A DNA stretch of 64,000 nt from Polyangium spumosum. Its GTDB lineage: Bacteria; Myxococcota_A; Polyangia; Polyangiales; Polyangiaceae. Both the position numbers and the translations under genes were made by a program. Location of the stretch: positions 496,001-560,000 of the forward strand of contig NZ_WJIE01000003.1 of the NCBI RefSeq assembly GCF_009649845.1, written 5' to 3'. Shown one piece after another: positions 9,113-18,571 of the stretch. Within the stretch, counting starts at the first letter, position 1, and each line of letters opens with the position of its first letter. A model generated the notes under the pieces. It searched no databases. It saw nothing but the letters and a program-made list of their open reading frames with translations, and had not been told where the DNA came from.

Positions 9113-10681
9113 CTAGAGCGGAATGTTGCCGTGTTTCTTGGGCGGGTTTTTGTCGCGCTTGTCACGAAGCAGCTCGAGCGCGCGATCGAGGCGGATGCGG
9201 AGCGTCCTCGGGTGGATCACCTCGTCGATGAAGCCGAGCTCCGCGGCCTTGTAGGGGTTCGCGAACTTCGCCTTGTACTCCTCGACGAAGCGCGCCCGCG
9301 CCGCCGCGGGATCCGCGGCCGACTGGATCTCCTTGCGGTAGACGATGTTCACCGCGCCGTCCGGCCCCATGACCGCGATCTCGGCCGTCGGGAAGGCGAG
9401 GTTGTAGTCCGCGCGGATGTGCTTCGAGGCCATCACGTCGTACGCGCCGCCGTAGGCCTTGCGCGTGATCACCGTGATCTTCGGGACCGTCGCCTCGGCG
9501 AACGCGTAGAGCAGCTTCGCCCCGTGCGTGATGATGCCGCCGTACTCCTGATCGGTGCCCGGCAAGAAGCCCGGCACGTCGACGAACGTGACGAGCGGGA
9601 TGTTGAAGCAGTCGCAGAACCGCACGAAGCGCGCGCCCTTGATGCTCGCGCGGATGTCGAGGCAACCGGCGAGCACGTTCGGCTGGTTCGCCACGACGCC
9701 CACCGTCCGCCCGCCGACGCGCGCGAAGCCGCACACGATGTTCTGCGCGTACCGCTCGTGCACCTCGAAGAGGTAGCCGTCGTCGACGACCGCGCGGACG
9801 ACGCTCTTGATGTCGTACGGCTTCGAAGATTCGGTCGGCACCATCGTGTCGAGCTCGGGCACCTCGCGGTCCGTCGGATCGGTCGAGGGCCTGCGCGGCG
9901 GATCCTCGGTGTTGTTCGAGGGCAGGAAGGAGACGAGCTCCCGCACGCGCGCGAGCGCCGCGCGATCGTCGGGCGCCGTCAGGTGGCAGACGCCGCTCTT
10001 CACCGCGTGCGCCGAGGCGCCGCCGAGGTCCTCCTTGGTCACGTCCTCGTTGGTCACCGTCTTGATGACCTCGGGGCCCGTGATGAACATGTAGCTCGTC
10101 CCCTCGACCATCAGGACGAAGTCCGTGATCGCCGGCGAGTACACCGCGCCGCCCGCGCACGGGCCCATGATGGCGCTGATCTGCGGCACGACGCCGCTCG
10201 CCAGGGTGTTGCGCAAGAAGATGTCCGCGTAACCCGCGAGCGACTCGACGCCCTCCTGGATACGCGCCCCGCCGGAGTCGTTGAGGCCGATCACCGGCGC
10301 GCCGATCTTCATCGCGAGGTCCATCACCTTGCAGATCTTCTGCGCGTACGCCCCGGAGAGCGAGCCGCCGATCACCGTGAAGTCCTGCGCGAAGACGCAG
10401 ACCTTGCGGCCGTCGACGAGGCCCCAGCCGGTGACCACGCCGTCGCCGAGGACCTTCGTCTTCTCCATGTCGAAGTCGTTGCAACGGTGCACGACGAAGC
10501 GGTCGAGCTCGACGAACGATCCAGGGTCGAGCAAAAGCTCGACGCGCTCGCGCGCCGTGAGCTTGCCAGCCTCGTGTTGCTTGGCGATACGCGCCGCGCC
10601 GCCCCCCTCGAGGGCGCGGCGGTTCATGTCGTCGAGTCGTTCGATCGCGTCTTTCGCGCGGGAGCTCTGTTGTTCGGACAT
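9113..10681 (-). CDS. pccB: Acyl-CoA carboxylase carboxyltransferase subunit (propionyl-CoA carboxylase beta type)
   Basis: The 522-residue protein transfers CO2 from carboxybiotin to an acyl-CoA, most likely propionyl-CoA. Family signatures include the [19 protein letters not shown] start, the [15 protein letters not shown] oxyanion segment, [24 protein letters not shown] and [11 protein letters not shown]. Length is normal for PccB/MmdA. The ATG at 10681 follows a GAGG site. No biotin carboxylase or biotin carrier gene is adjacent, so the partner subunit must be encoded elsewhere. A methylmalonyl-CoA decarboxylase alpha subunit shares this fold and cannot be ruled out, but no membrane decarboxylase genes are nearby. 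Confidence 0.92.
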   Translation of the reverse strand: MSEQQSSRAKDAIERLDDMNRRALEGGGAARIAKQHEAGKLTARERVELLLDPGSFVELDRFVVHRCNDFDMEKTKVLGDGVVTGWGLVDGRKVCVFAQDFTVIGGSLSGAYAQKICKVMDLAMKIGAPVIGLNDSGGARIQEGVESLAGYADIFLRNTLASGVVPQISAIMGPCAGGAVYSPAITDFVLMVEGTSYMFITGPEVIKTVTNEDVTKEDLGGASAHAVKSGVCHLTAPDDRAALARVRELVSFLPSNNTEDPPRRPSTDPTDREVPELDTMVPTESSKPYDIKSVVRAVVDDGYLFEVHERYAQNIVCGFARVGGRTVGVVANQPNVLAGCLDIRASIKGARFVRFCDCFNIPLVTFVDVPGFLPGTDQEYGGIITHGAKLLYAFAEATVPKITVITRKAYGGAYDVMASKHIRADYNLAFPTAEIAVMGPDGAVNIVYRKEIQSAADPAAARARFVEEYKAKFANPYKAAELGFIDEVIHPRTLRIRLDRALELLRDKRDKNPPKKHGNIPL

Positions 10682-10865
10682 CGCGACCTCGCCCCTACCA
10701 TGGGCGCGCGCGCGCCGCCTCCCCCGGCACGAGAGCGGCCGAACGGGCGTTGCGCCGCGCGCGTCGCCAAGTACGATTTCCCTGCCGAGCGAGCCCGCGC
10801 CTGCGTGGTGACGGATGTGCGACGGATGAGAAGAGGGGGGCCGCGCCCGCTCCGGCAACGAGCTC

Positions 10866-13361
10866 ATGAAGCCTGCCCCGACCTGCGAGGCTCTAGCGTC
10901 GGCACAGCCGATCGCCAGAGGCGAAGCGCCCTCGTTCGAGGAGACGGAGGGCCACGCGCCCACGCTCCCTGACGGAGGAGATCGGTACCGCATCGTCGAG
11001 CGCCTCGGCATCGGCGGCACGGGCGTGGTCTACGCCGCCGAGGACCGCGCAGCGAGCCGCCTCGTCGCCCTCAAGACGCGGAAGCTCGACGGCGACGATC
11101 CGGACGACAGCGCCGGCTTGTTCCTCCACGAGGCCCGCGTCGCCGCGCAGCTCGAGCACCCGAACATCGTCCCCGTCTACGACGTCGGCCGCCTGCCCGA
11201 CGGGCGGCCCTACTACACGATGCGCATCGTCAAGCAGCAGAGCCTGCACGACGTGCTCGCGTTGCCCGAGCTGCGCCCGAAATGGCCGCTCGCGCGCCTC
11301 GCCTCCGCGTTCGTCCAGATCTCGCGCGCCCTCGCCTACGCCCACCGCCGCGGCGTCGTGCATCGCGACATCAAGCCCGAGAACATCCTGCTCGGCGACG
11401 AGGGCGAGGTCTACCTGAGCGACTGGGGCAACGCGCGCATGCTCACGGGCATCGAGCCCACCTCGCCGCTCTCGCTGCCCGACGACGATCCCTTCTTCAT
11501 CCGCGGCGAGGGCGGCTACCCGAGCGGTTTGTCCGGGACCCCGGGCTACATCGCCCCCGAGCAGATCCGCGGCGAGCGCGCGGGCATCGATCACCGCACC
11601 GACATCTTCGCGCTCGGCGTGGTGCTCTACGAGATGCTCACGGGCGAGCACCCCTTCGACGCGCCCACCGTGCTCGGCGTGATCCTCGCGACGCAGACGC
11701 GTGATCCGAAGCCGCCTCGCGCCATCAGCCCGAGCTGCCCGCTGCTGCTCGAAGACCTCTGCCTCGCCATGCTCTCGAAGGATCCGGCGAAGCGGCCCGC
11801 GTGCGCCGAGCGCGTCGCCGGCGGCGCCGAGGCCTTCCTCGAAGGCGCGAGGGAGCGAGATCGCCGGAGGGCCGAAGCGCGCTCTCTCTGCGAGCTCGCG
11901 CGCGAGCCGGCGCAACGCGACAAGGCCCTGCGCCTCGAGCGCGCGGGGCTCGACGTCGAGGCGAGGCGCCTGCTCGCGGACGTGAAGAGCTACGATCCCA
12001 TCGATCGCAAGCGCCCCGCGTGGGCCGTCGAGGATCGCGCCGCCGCCGTCGAGCGCGAGCAGGCGCGCGCCATGGCCGAGGCGATCGACCTCTACACGAA
12101 GGCGCTCGCCTACGATCCCGACCTCGAAGAGGCGCGCTCCGGCCTCGCCGATCTCTACTGGGCCCGCGCCCAGGCCGCCGACGCCGAGCGACGCCACGCG
12201 AGCCGCATCTACTACGAGGCCCTCGTCTCCGAGTTCGACGTCGGCAGCTACGCCGCGCTCCTGCGCGCAGACGCCTGCCTCGCCATCGAGACGAACCCGC
12301 CCGGCGCGCGCGTGCTCGCGTATCGTTACGTCGAGAAGGATCGTGTCCTCGTCCCGAGCGAAGAGCGCTACCTCGGCCGCACCCCCGTCGCCGAGGTCCG
12401 CCTCTCGCCGGGCAGCTACCTCCTCGTCCTGCGTCGCCCGGGCTTTCGCGACGTCCGTTACCCCGTCCTGCTCCGCCGCGGCGAACGCCACGAGGCCGCC
12501 GTCAACCTCTACACCGAGGAGGAGATCGGCGAGGGCTTCGTCTACGTCCCCGGCGGCTCGTTCATCGCGGGCGGCGACGACGACGCGCCCGACTCGCTCG
12601 CGCGCACGGAGCCCGTCGTCGCCGACTTCGCCATCTCGCGTTTCCCCGTCACCTTCCGGCAGTACTGCGACTTCCTCGACCGCATCGAGGATCGCTCGCA
12701 CGCCCTCGCGCTCATGCGCGCCCCGCGCGACTTCCGCGGCACCGAGGGCTACGTCGTGCGCCGCGGCGAACACGGCCAGTGGGAGCCGATCCCCGGCCTC
12801 ATCGAGGGCGAGGCGCGCAAGGCCTTCCCGCACGAAGCGGGGCACCTCATGGACGTCCCCGTCCTGCTCGTCGACTGGTTCGACGCCGCTGCCTATTGCG
12901 CCTTCCACAGCGAGCGCGAGGGCTTCGAGATCCGGCTGCCCACGGAGCTCGAGTGGGAGAAGGCCGCGCGTGGCACCGACGGCCGCATCCATCCCTGGGG
13001 GGATCCTTTCGACCCCACCTTCTGCCTCATGCGCGCCTCGCGCCCCTACCTCCCGCAGCCCGAGCCCGTCGGCACCTTCCCGCTCGACGCGTCTCCGTAC
13101 GGCGTGCGCGACATGGCCGGCGGCGTACGCGAGTGGGTCGGCGACGTGCACGGCGAGCGCACGTGGTCCGAGACGAGCGCCGAGCCCGAGCCCATCCCCG
13201 GCGCCGTGCGCGACGCCTCCGAGTGGCGCGTCATCCGCTCGGGCGGCTGGTCCACCACGCACGAGTACATCCGCAGCGCCGCGCGCACCCGCTTCTTCGC
13301 CCTCACCCGCGCGACGCACCTCGGCTTCCGCGTCGCGCACGACCTGCCGCGCAGGCGCTGA
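10866..13361 (+). CDS. Ser/Thr protein kinase with PEGA-like and formylglycine-generating-enzyme-like domains
   Basis: The 831-residue protein has a Hanks-type kinase at residues ~40-300: a Gly-rich loop ([10 protein letters not shown]), Lys70 in VALKT, and the catalytic loop HRDIKPEN at 166-173. The metal-binding DFG is changed to DWG (186-188). An activation-segment [10 protein letters not shown] follows. A helical TPR-like linker (~310-460) leads to a PEGA-like beta domain (~475-555). From ~556 there is a sulfatase-modifying-factor/FGE-like domain ([46 protein letters not shown]). No transmembrane helix is evident, so it is probably cytoplasmic. Kinase-FGE fusions are known in myxobacteria (Pkn1-like); the substrate is unknown. 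Confidence 0.93.
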   Translation: MKPAPTCEALASAQPIARGEAPSFEETEGHAPTLPDGGDRYRIVERLGIGGTGVVYAAEDRAASRLVALKTRKLDGDDPDDSAGLFLHEARVAAQLEHPNIVPVYDVGRLPDGRPYYTMRIVKQQSLHDVLALPELRPKWPLARLASAFVQISRALAYAHRRGVVHRDIKPENILLGDEGEVYLSDWGNARMLTGIEPTSPLSLPDDDPFFIRGEGGYPSGLSGTPGYIAPEQIRGERAGIDHRTDIFALGVVLYEMLTGEHPFDAPTVLGVILATQTRDPKPPRAISPSCPLLLEDLCLAMLSKDPAKRPACAERVAGGAEAFLEGARERDRRRAEARSLCELAREPAQRDKALRLERAGLDVEARRLLADVKSYDPIDRKRPAWAVEDRAAAVEREQARAMAEAIDLYTKALAYDPDLEEARSGLADLYWARAQAADAERRHASRIYYEALVSEFDVGSYAALLRADACLAIETNPPGARVLAYRYVEKDRVLVPSEERYLGRTPVAEVRLSPGSYLLVLRRPGFRDVRYPVLLRRGERHEAAVNLYTEEEIGEGFVYVPGGSFIAGGDDDAPDSLARTEPVVADFAISRFPVTFRQYCDFLDRIEDRSHALALMRAPRDFRGTEGYVVRRGEHGQWEPIPGLIEGEARKAFPHEAGHLMDVPVLLVDWFDAAAYCAFHSEREGFEIRLPTELEWEKAARGTDGRIHPWGDPFDPTFCLMRASRPYLPQPEPVGTFPLDASPYGVRDMAGGVREWVGDVHGERTWSETSAEPEPIPGAVRDASEWRVIRSGGWSTTHEYIRSAARTRFFALTRATHLGFRVAHDLPRRR

Positions 13362-13379
13362 GGTTTTTCCTTCCGAACC

Positions 13380-14444
13380 CTACTTCGATCCCGCGTCGCC
13401 CGCGCCGCCGTCTGCGGCCTCTTGCCCGGGCAACGTCCACGGGTCCGCGCCTTTGCCCTCGTACGGCTTGACCCCCTCGGGCAGCTTCACCTTCCCGAGC
13501 GCCGCGTCGTCGATCTCCACGGGGAACTTCTTCCGCAGGTCGGCCTCGAGCGCCTTCTCGCGCTCCTGTATCTTCTGCTGCAGGAGCTTCACGCGGATCG
13601 ACCGATCGGCCTCCTGGAGCGTCCTGCTGTGCGCCGCCGTGATCCCGTTCATCCGCACCACGTAGAACCGGCCCTCGGCCTCCACGATCTCGTCGAGCAC
13701 TGAGCCCACGCTCGGGATCTTGAAGACCGCCGCGCGGATCGGCTCGGGGATCTTCGGGTTCTTGCCGCGCGGATCGTCCGGCGCGCCCACCACGCCGAGA
13801 TCACCGGCGAGGTCGAGCGACGTGTTCGGATCCTTCACCTTCGGCGCCGTCATCGAGTGCTTCTGGAAGAGCTCGCCCCACTCGGCTGCTGTCTTGATCT
13901 TCGTCGCGTCCTCGAGCACGCGCGCCGCCGTCTTCCGATCCGACAGCACGATCGCCGCCACGCGACGCCGCTCCGGCTCGCGGAACTGCTCCACGTGCGC
14001 CTCGTAGTACGCGCGCACCTCGGCCGGCGGGATCTCGCCCGGCGCGGGCAGGCCTTTGCGTGCGTCGGCGAGGATCGCGTCGCGCAGGATCTGCCGGATC
14101 GCCTCCTCCGTCTCCGGCTGCTTGTCGAGCCCGCGGCGCTTGGCTTCGGCGGCGAGCAGCTCGACGTCGATGATCTCGTCGAGCAGCTCTTTTCGACGCT
14201 CCTTCGTCTGGTAGCGGAGCCTGTCGAACTGATCCATCCGCTCGAGCGTCGCGGCGAAATCGCCGAGCGTGATCACGCGGTCGCCGACCTTCGCCAGCGT
14301 ACGCGTGGCTTGCTCGGGCGACAGACCTGCCGCGGGCGCCGCTGCGTCGGCAGCGGGGGGCGCCACGGCCTTGTCGTTGCAGCCCGCGGAGAGCGCGACG
14401 ATTGCCGCGACGAACAGGGACGAGAGCGCGCGCCGGACCAGCAT
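13380..14444 (-). CDS. Predicted lipoprotein, SurA/PpiC-type peptidyl-prolyl isomerase
   Basis: The 354-residue product starts with a lipoprotein signal (LSAGC, Cys22) and an Ala/Pro-rich linker. Residues ~45-130 resemble the SurA/PrsA N-terminal helical chaperone region ([12 protein letters not shown], then [22 protein letters not shown]). Residues ~150-290 fit a parvulin domain ([38 protein letters not shown], a Phe-Lys-Ile-x-Ser-Val-Gly segment). It would help fold outer-membrane or secreted proteins in the periplasm. It is transcribed divergently from pyrH across a 180-base gap. Family assignment is good; enzymatic activity is inferred. Confidence 0.85.
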   Translation of the reverse strand: MLVRRALSSLFVAAIVALSAGCNDKAVAPPAADAAAPAAGLSPEQATRTLAKVGDRVITLGDFAATLERMDQFDRLRYQTKERRKELLDEIIDVELLAAEAKRRGLDKQPETEEAIRQILRDAILADARKGLPAPGEIPPAEVRAYYEAHVEQFREPERRRVAAIVLSDRKTAARVLEDATKIKTAAEWGELFQKHSMTAPKVKDPNTSLDLAGDLGVVGAPDDPRGKNPKIPEPIRAAVFKIPSVGSVLDEIVEAEGRFYVVRMNGITAAHSRTLQEADRSIRVKLLQQKIQEREKALEADLRKKFPVEIDDAALGKVKLPEGVKPYEGKGADPWTLPGQEAADGGAGDAGSK

Positions 14445-14624
14445 CGAGCGGCCGGTCTAGCACTTCTTCGGCGCGTCCGGGGGTTGGTTTTGCGAGGTTT
14501 TCGCGCCGCATGCCCCCACTTCTCCGGCCTTTTCCGGCCCACGGCGTGGAGCCGTCGAGCCCCTCCGGTCGGGCTCGCGGAACGACGCGTTGCGGACGAG
14601 GCGAACCGGGACTACGAGACCCGC

Positions 14625-15404
14625 GTGACCCGCGACGCGACCCGCCAAGACCGCGACGACTCGACCCTCCCTCCTCCGCCGAGCCCGGCTCCTGGCCTCA
14701 AGTATCGCCGCATCGTCCTCAAGATCAGCGGCGAGGCCCTGTGCGGCGAGGGCAACTTCGGCATCCACCCCGACACGCTCCAGCGCGTCGCGGCCGAGAT
14801 CGCGGAGCTGTCGAGCCTCGGCGTGCAGATCGGCATCGTCGTCGGCGGCGGCAACATCTTCCGCGGCTTGAAGGGCGCGAGCCAGGGCATGGATCGCTCC
14901 CAGAGCGACTACATGGGCATGCTCGCCACGGTCATCAACTCGCTCGCGCTCCAGGACGCGCTCGAGAAACACGGCGTCCCCACGCGCGTGATGACGGCGA
15001 TCGAGATCCGCCAGGTCGCCGAGCCCTACATCCGGCGCCGCGCGATGCGCCACCTGGAGAAGGGCAGCGTCGTCATCTTCGCGGCTGGCACGGGCAACCC
15101 GTTTTTCTCGACGGACACCGCCGCGGCGCTCCGGGCCATGGAGATCCAGGCGCAGGCCCTCTTCAAGGCCACCAAGGTCGAGGGCATCTACGACCGCGAT
15201 CCGGCGTCCCACGCGAACGCGCAGATGTTCACGAAGCTCTCGTACGACCGCTTCCTCGTCGATCGCATCGGCGTGATGGACTCGACCGCCGTCACCCTCT
15301 GCCGCGAGAACAAGCTCCCGATTCGCGTCTTCAAGTTGACGACCCGCGGGAACATCCTGCGCGTCTGCAAAGGCGAGAACATCGGCACCGTCGTCGAGGC
15401 GTGA
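14625..15404 (+). CDS. pyrH: UMP kinase
   Basis: PyrH phosphorylates UMP to UDP in pyrimidine nucleotide synthesis. The conserved bacterial UMP kinase core is clear: [13 protein letters not shown] at the N-terminus, [42 protein letters not shown], then [10 protein letters not shown] and MDSTAV. The frame is open far upstream. The GTG at 14625 is the last plausible start before the core and gives 259 residues, slightly longer than usual because of a Pro/Asp/Arg-rich leader of about 22 residues. No strong ribosome binding site is visible, so the start is uncertain. In many bacteria pyrH sits with tsf and frr; here it is followed by rpoZ. Confidence 0.93.
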   Translation: MTRDATRQDRDDSTLPPPPSPAPGLKYRRIVLKISGEALCGEGNFGIHPDTLQRVAAEIAELSSLGVQIGIVVGGGNIFRGLKGASQGMDRSQSDYMGMLATVINSLALQDALEKHGVPTRVMTAIEIRQVAEPYIRRRAMRHLEKGSVVIFAAGTGNPFFSTDTAAALRAMEIQAQALFKATKVEGIYDRDPASHANAQMFTKLSYDRFLVDRIGVMDSTAVTLCRENKLPIRVFKLTTRGNILRVCKGENIGTVVEA

Positions 15405-15486
15405 TCCGCGCGTCCTCGACGAAACCGAGATCAGGAACGCAAGTTGCGCCGCTCCGCGAGGACGGCTAACCTCCCGGACCCCACCT

Positions 15487-15726
15487 ATGGCACGTGTCAC
15501 CGTCGAAGATTGCCTCGAGCGTGAAGAGAACCGCTTCGCCCTCGTCGTCCTGGCCTCGAACCGCACCCGGCAGCTCATGAAGGGCGCCGAGCCGCTGCTG
15601 AAGACGAGGAACAAACCTGCCGTGACGAGCTTGCGCGAGATCGCGGCGGGCAAGGTGCACTTCCACCGGAACTCCTCGGAAGTCGTGTACGAGTGGCTCC
15701 GCCACCAGCACGCCCTCGACCGCTGA
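15487..15726 (+). CDS. rpoZ: RNA polymerase omega subunit
   Basis: This is a 79-residue omega subunit. It has the typical VEDCLE start, the [16 protein letters not shown] helix that contacts beta', [15 protein letters not shown] and a short C-terminal helix. Omega helps beta' folding and polymerase assembly. The gene lies 82 bases after pyrH and 24 bases before the methyltransferase gene on the same strand, so the three may share transcripts. Length is within the normal range (70-100 residues). Confidence 0.95.
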   Translation: MARVTVEDCLEREENRFALVVLASNRTRQLMKGAEPLLKTRNKPAVTSLREIAAGKVHFHRNSSEVVYEWLRHQHALDR

Positions 15727-15750
15727 GAAACACGCCGGGCAGCCCCGGAC

Positions 15751-16590
15751 ATGTCCTCTCCCCGAACGAAGAGCGCGCGCCCGCGTGCTCGGCGGGATCT
15801 CGAGCTCGAGGCAGGCACCTCGGCTCATTACGAAGACCCTGCCTACTACACGAAGACCTACCGCGCGCGGCTCGACGACGTTCGTTTTTACGCGGACTAC
15901 GCGGCCGAGCGAGGCGGACCCGTCCTCGAGTACGGCTGCGGCAACGGCCGCATCACGCTCCCGATCGCGCGGCTCGGCGTCGACGTCACGGGCGTCGACC
16001 TCTCGGCCGAGATGCTCTCCGATTTGCGCGAGCGTCTGCGCGCCGAGCCCGAGGACGTCCGGGCTCGCGTCACCGTGAAGCGCGGCGACATGCGCAGAGC
16101 CCGCCTCGGCCGGCGCTTCCCGCTCGTCTTTTGCCCGTTCAACGCCTTCTTGCACCTCTACACGCGGGAGGACGTCGAGCGCTTCCTCGCGCGCGTCCGT
16201 GAGCACCTCGCGCCGCGGGGCGAGTTCGTCTTCGACGTCTCGATCCCCCAGCCCGAGGAGCTCGCGCGGGATCCGGCGCGCGCTTATGCGGCGCCGCGCT
16301 TCAACTACCCGACGCTCGACGGCAAGGGCATGCCTGTTCGGTACACCGAGCGCTTCGACTACGACCCGATCCGCCAGGTCCTCTTCGTCGCGATGGAGTT
16401 CTCGCCCGTCTCCGGCGAAGAGCCCTGGATGACGCCCCTCGCGCATCGCCAGTTTTACCCGCGCGAGCTCGAGGCCCTGCTCCACTACAACGGCTTCGAG
16501 CTCCTCGACGCGTGGGGTGACTTCGACCGCTCGCCCCCGACCCGCGACTCGATCACGCTCGTCCTACGCACCCGCGCCCGCCATCGCTGA
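15751..16590 (+). CDS. Class I SAM-dependent methyltransferase
   Basis: The 279-residue protein has the Rossmann-type methyltransferase motifs. Motif I is VLEYGCGNGRITLPIA (~residues 58-73), motif II is VTGVDLSAEML, and KRGDMRRARLGRRFPLVFCPFNAFLHL gives motifs III-IV. The layout resembles small-molecule or sugar methyltransferases with a C-terminal beta domain (RQFYPRELEALLHYNGFELLDAWGDFD). The basic N-terminal 18 residues look disordered. The substrate cannot be predicted. It follows rpoZ closely and may be read from the same promoter. Confidence 0.88.
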   Translation: MSSPRTKSARPRARRDLELEAGTSAHYEDPAYYTKTYRARLDDVRFYADYAAERGGPVLEYGCGNGRITLPIARLGVDVTGVDLSAEMLSDLRERLRAEPEDVRARVTVKRGDMRRARLGRRFPLVFCPFNAFLHLYTREDVERFLARVREHLAPRGEFVFDVSIPQPEELARDPARAYAAPRFNYPTLDGKGMPVRYTERFDYDPIRQVLFVAMEFSPVSGEEPWMTPLAHRQFYPRELEALLHYNGFELLDAWGDFDRSPPTRDSITLVLRTRARHR

Positions 16591-16695
16591 TCAAGCGCGA
16601 CGTTTCAGCGCAGCGAGCGCACGACGTTCCCAGCCCGGGCCCGCAAGGAAACCCGCCTCAACTCGAACCCGCGGGGGGTGTGGGGGGCAGAGGAA

Positions 16696-16712
16696 GGCTC
16701 GCTTTGCGAGCC
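16696..16712. terminator. Hairpin between the methyltransferase and metallophosphoesterase genes
   Basis: A 7-bp perfect stem (16696-16702 with 16706-16712) closed by a TTT loop lies between two convergent genes, 21 bases from the metallophosphoesterase stop. No long T-run follows on either strand. It probably serves as a shared 3' end. Confidence 0.4.
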
Positions 16713-16733
16713 GACCGGAGCCTCCCACCGTAA

Positions 16734-17471
16734 CTAAACCCCGATGTACAACCTATGCGCGAAGTTACGCTCGAGCTTCGCGCGCAGCACCTTCTCTGCG
16801 GCGGTCTCGATGTCGTACTCGACTCGTTTGAACTCGAAGCGTTTTGCTTCGCTGTCGTAGATCGTGTAGCTCGCGCGGTTGTCGTAGTCGCGCGGCTGTC
16901 CGACCGATCCGACGCTGACGATGTACTTCCTGTTCGCGTCGAGGTTGAAGTCGACCGCGGGCAGCTCTTCAACGGTCGTCGGCGTCAGCGCGAAGACCTT
17001 GCAGAGGTGCGAGTGGCCGATGAGGGTGAGATGCCCGAGCTCGCTGTACATCGGCAAGCACTCGCGTGCTTGCTCTGGGGCGAAGATGTACTCGAACTCC
17101 TCGAGGCGAACCGGCGATCCGTGGCAGAGGTCGACGCCGATGTCCGTCAACTTCTCCTGGTAGGGCAGGTTCTTGAGCCAGGCGGCGTTCTCGGCCGAGA
17201 GCATCGACGCGTGGGTGTCGAGGGCCTGGCGGGCTGCCTCGTAGTAATACGAGTAGTCCATTCGCCCGGCGACGGCCGCATCGTGATTCCCGAGGATCGT
17301 CTTCTTGGCGATCTTCCGGACCAGATCGGCGCATTCGTTCGGGCTGCCGCCATAGCCTACCGTGTCGCCCAGACAGTAGTAGACGTCGATGCGCTCGCGC
17401 CGGTACGCCTCCAGCACAGCACTGAGCGCCTCGTAGTTGGCATGCGTGTCGCTGAAGACTCCAATCCGCAT
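16734..17471 (-). CDS. Metallophosphoesterase (YfcE/MJ0936-like)
   Basis: The 245-residue protein has the calcineurin-like metal-binding set: FSDTHAN (D and H ligands), CLGDTVGYG, GNHD and, near the C-terminus, DLCHGSP plus IGHSH. It would be a cytoplasmic phosphodiesterase or phosphatase; the natural substrate is not predictable. The C-terminal part contains SVGSVGQPRD, typical of this subgroup. The upstream region is unusually AT-rich and is shared with the divergent gene at 17706. Confidence 0.9.
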   Translation of the reverse strand: MRIGVFSDTHANYEALSAVLEAYRRERIDVYYCLGDTVGYGGSPNECADLVRKIAKKTILGNHDAAVAGRMDYSYYYEAARQALDTHASMLSAENAAWLKNLPYQEKLTDIGVDLCHGSPVRLEEFEYIFAPEQARECLPMYSELGHLTLIGHSHLCKVFALTPTTVEELPAVDFNLDANRKYIVSVGSVGQPRDYDNRASYTIYDSEAKRFEFKRVEYDIETAAEKVLRAKLERNFAHRLYIGV

Positions 17472-17504
17472 GTGCGTGAGGACCGGAGGGTAGCATGAGG
17501 CACC

Positions 17505-17605
17505 TGCCGTTACGGTAGTATTTTCGCAGAAAAAAATTTTCTTTCGGAACCGCGTTTTTTAAAGGGTTTCGTCGCCAAAAACGTTGCCCCTTCGTTAGAG
17601 AACGA
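17505..17605. promoter_or_regulatory. AT-rich intergenic patch between divergent genes
   Basis: This stretch drops sharply in G+C relative to both flanks. It contains a perfect A/T palindrome (17528-17542) and runs of T and A. It lies in the 234-base gap between the metallophosphoesterase (minus) and the acidic-protein/tssM pair (plus). It probably holds promoters for one or both directions, but I cannot define -35/-10 boxes with confidence. Confidence 0.4.
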
Positions 17606-17705
17606 ACACGAAGATCCAGCACTTTCTCGCGGCTCGTGAACGGCCTCGTGAACGCGAAGCGAGCGCTCGACGAGCCTCTGCGGGAGAGATGGAAGGAAGG
17701 CTCGC

Positions 17706-18503
17706 GTGTCAGGCACGAACGGGAAAAGCAACGGCAAAACCAACGGTCACGCGATCCCATCGCGCGGCGAGGCGAGCGCGGGCGCGCGCTCGGGCCCTCC
17801 CGTCGCGCCGCCGCCGCGCGTGATCCAGGACCTCGCGGAGTCGTGTGTTCGATTCGTCGAGCGAGCCATCGGCTTCAAGCTCGACTTCGAGCCCGAGACC
17901 CTGCCCGTGCTCGATCACTACCTCGAGACGGCGCGTGAAGAGACGCGTGATCGCAAGGAGGCGCGCCCGCTCGTCGCGCAAGCCGTGGGCGCCTACCTCG
18001 GCGAGATCACGCGCCGCAAATTCCACGGCTTCTGGCGCCTCGAAGACGAACACGACCCGCGCTCCTGGCGCGTCGAGCTCGAGCCCGTCTACCTGATCAT
18101 CCGCCCCGTCGAGCTCGCCACGCGCGCCCTCGATCTGCCCCCCGCGCCCCCGCGCGACGCGACGCCCATCCGCTCACGCAAGGACGACGACGAGGGCGAC
18201 GACGATGACGACGACGAGACCGAGGCCGCAGAGGTGAGCGCGGAGAGCACGGAGAAGCCGGGCGAATTCATCCCCCCCGATCCCACGGATGACCTCGGCC
18301 CCGCGCTCCTCGAGCTCGACGAGGACGACCGCGCGGCCGTGGCCGAGCGCCTCGCCTTGCTCCCGCCCGTCTCCGGCGCCGAGTACCACGCGCCCTCGAC
18401 CCACCTCGAGGTCGTCGAGATCATCGTCGAGACCATCCGCGCCCGCCGCATGGCCGCGGGCATGGAAGCCGACGCGCACCTCGAGCCAGACGACTACTCC
18501 TGA
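17706..18503 (+). CDS. Unknown acidic protein encoded upstream of tssM
   Basis: I do not recognise this 265-residue protein. A GTG start follows a strong GGAAGGAAGG site. Residues ~1-38 are disordered (Asn/Gly/Lys then Ala/Pro). Residues ~39-140 form a probable alpha/beta domain (VIQDLAESCVRFVERAIGFKLDFEPETLPVLDHYL, then REARPLVAQAVGAYLGE-like helices and WRVELEPVYLIIRPVELA strands). A stretch of acidic residues sits near 160-175. A second short folded part is near 195-250. No signal peptide or membrane segment is seen. The 68-base gap to tssM suggests an operon and a possible functional link to it. Confidence 0.75.
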   Translation: MSGTNGKSNGKTNGHAIPSRGEASAGARSGPPVAPPPRVIQDLAESCVRFVERAIGFKLDFEPETLPVLDHYLETAREETRDRKEARPLVAQAVGAYLGEITRRKFHGFWRLEDEHDPRSWRVELEPVYLIIRPVELATRALDLPPAPPRDATPIRSRKDDDEGDDDDDDETEAAEVSAESTEKPGEFIPPDPTDDLGPALLELDEDDRAAVAERLALLPPVSGAEYHAPSTHLEVVEIIVETIRARRMAAGMEADAHLEPDDYS

Positions 18504-18571
18504 ACACGCGTCTTCTCTCGATCCAAAGGATGCGGAGCCCGGGCGGCCCCTCGTGATACTGTCGCTCCACC

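Noticed and set aside
17510-17743. A 77-codon minus-strand frame in the AT-rich gap
   Set aside because: No ribosome binding site, no conserved-looking motif, and it overlaps the start of the acidic-protein gene.
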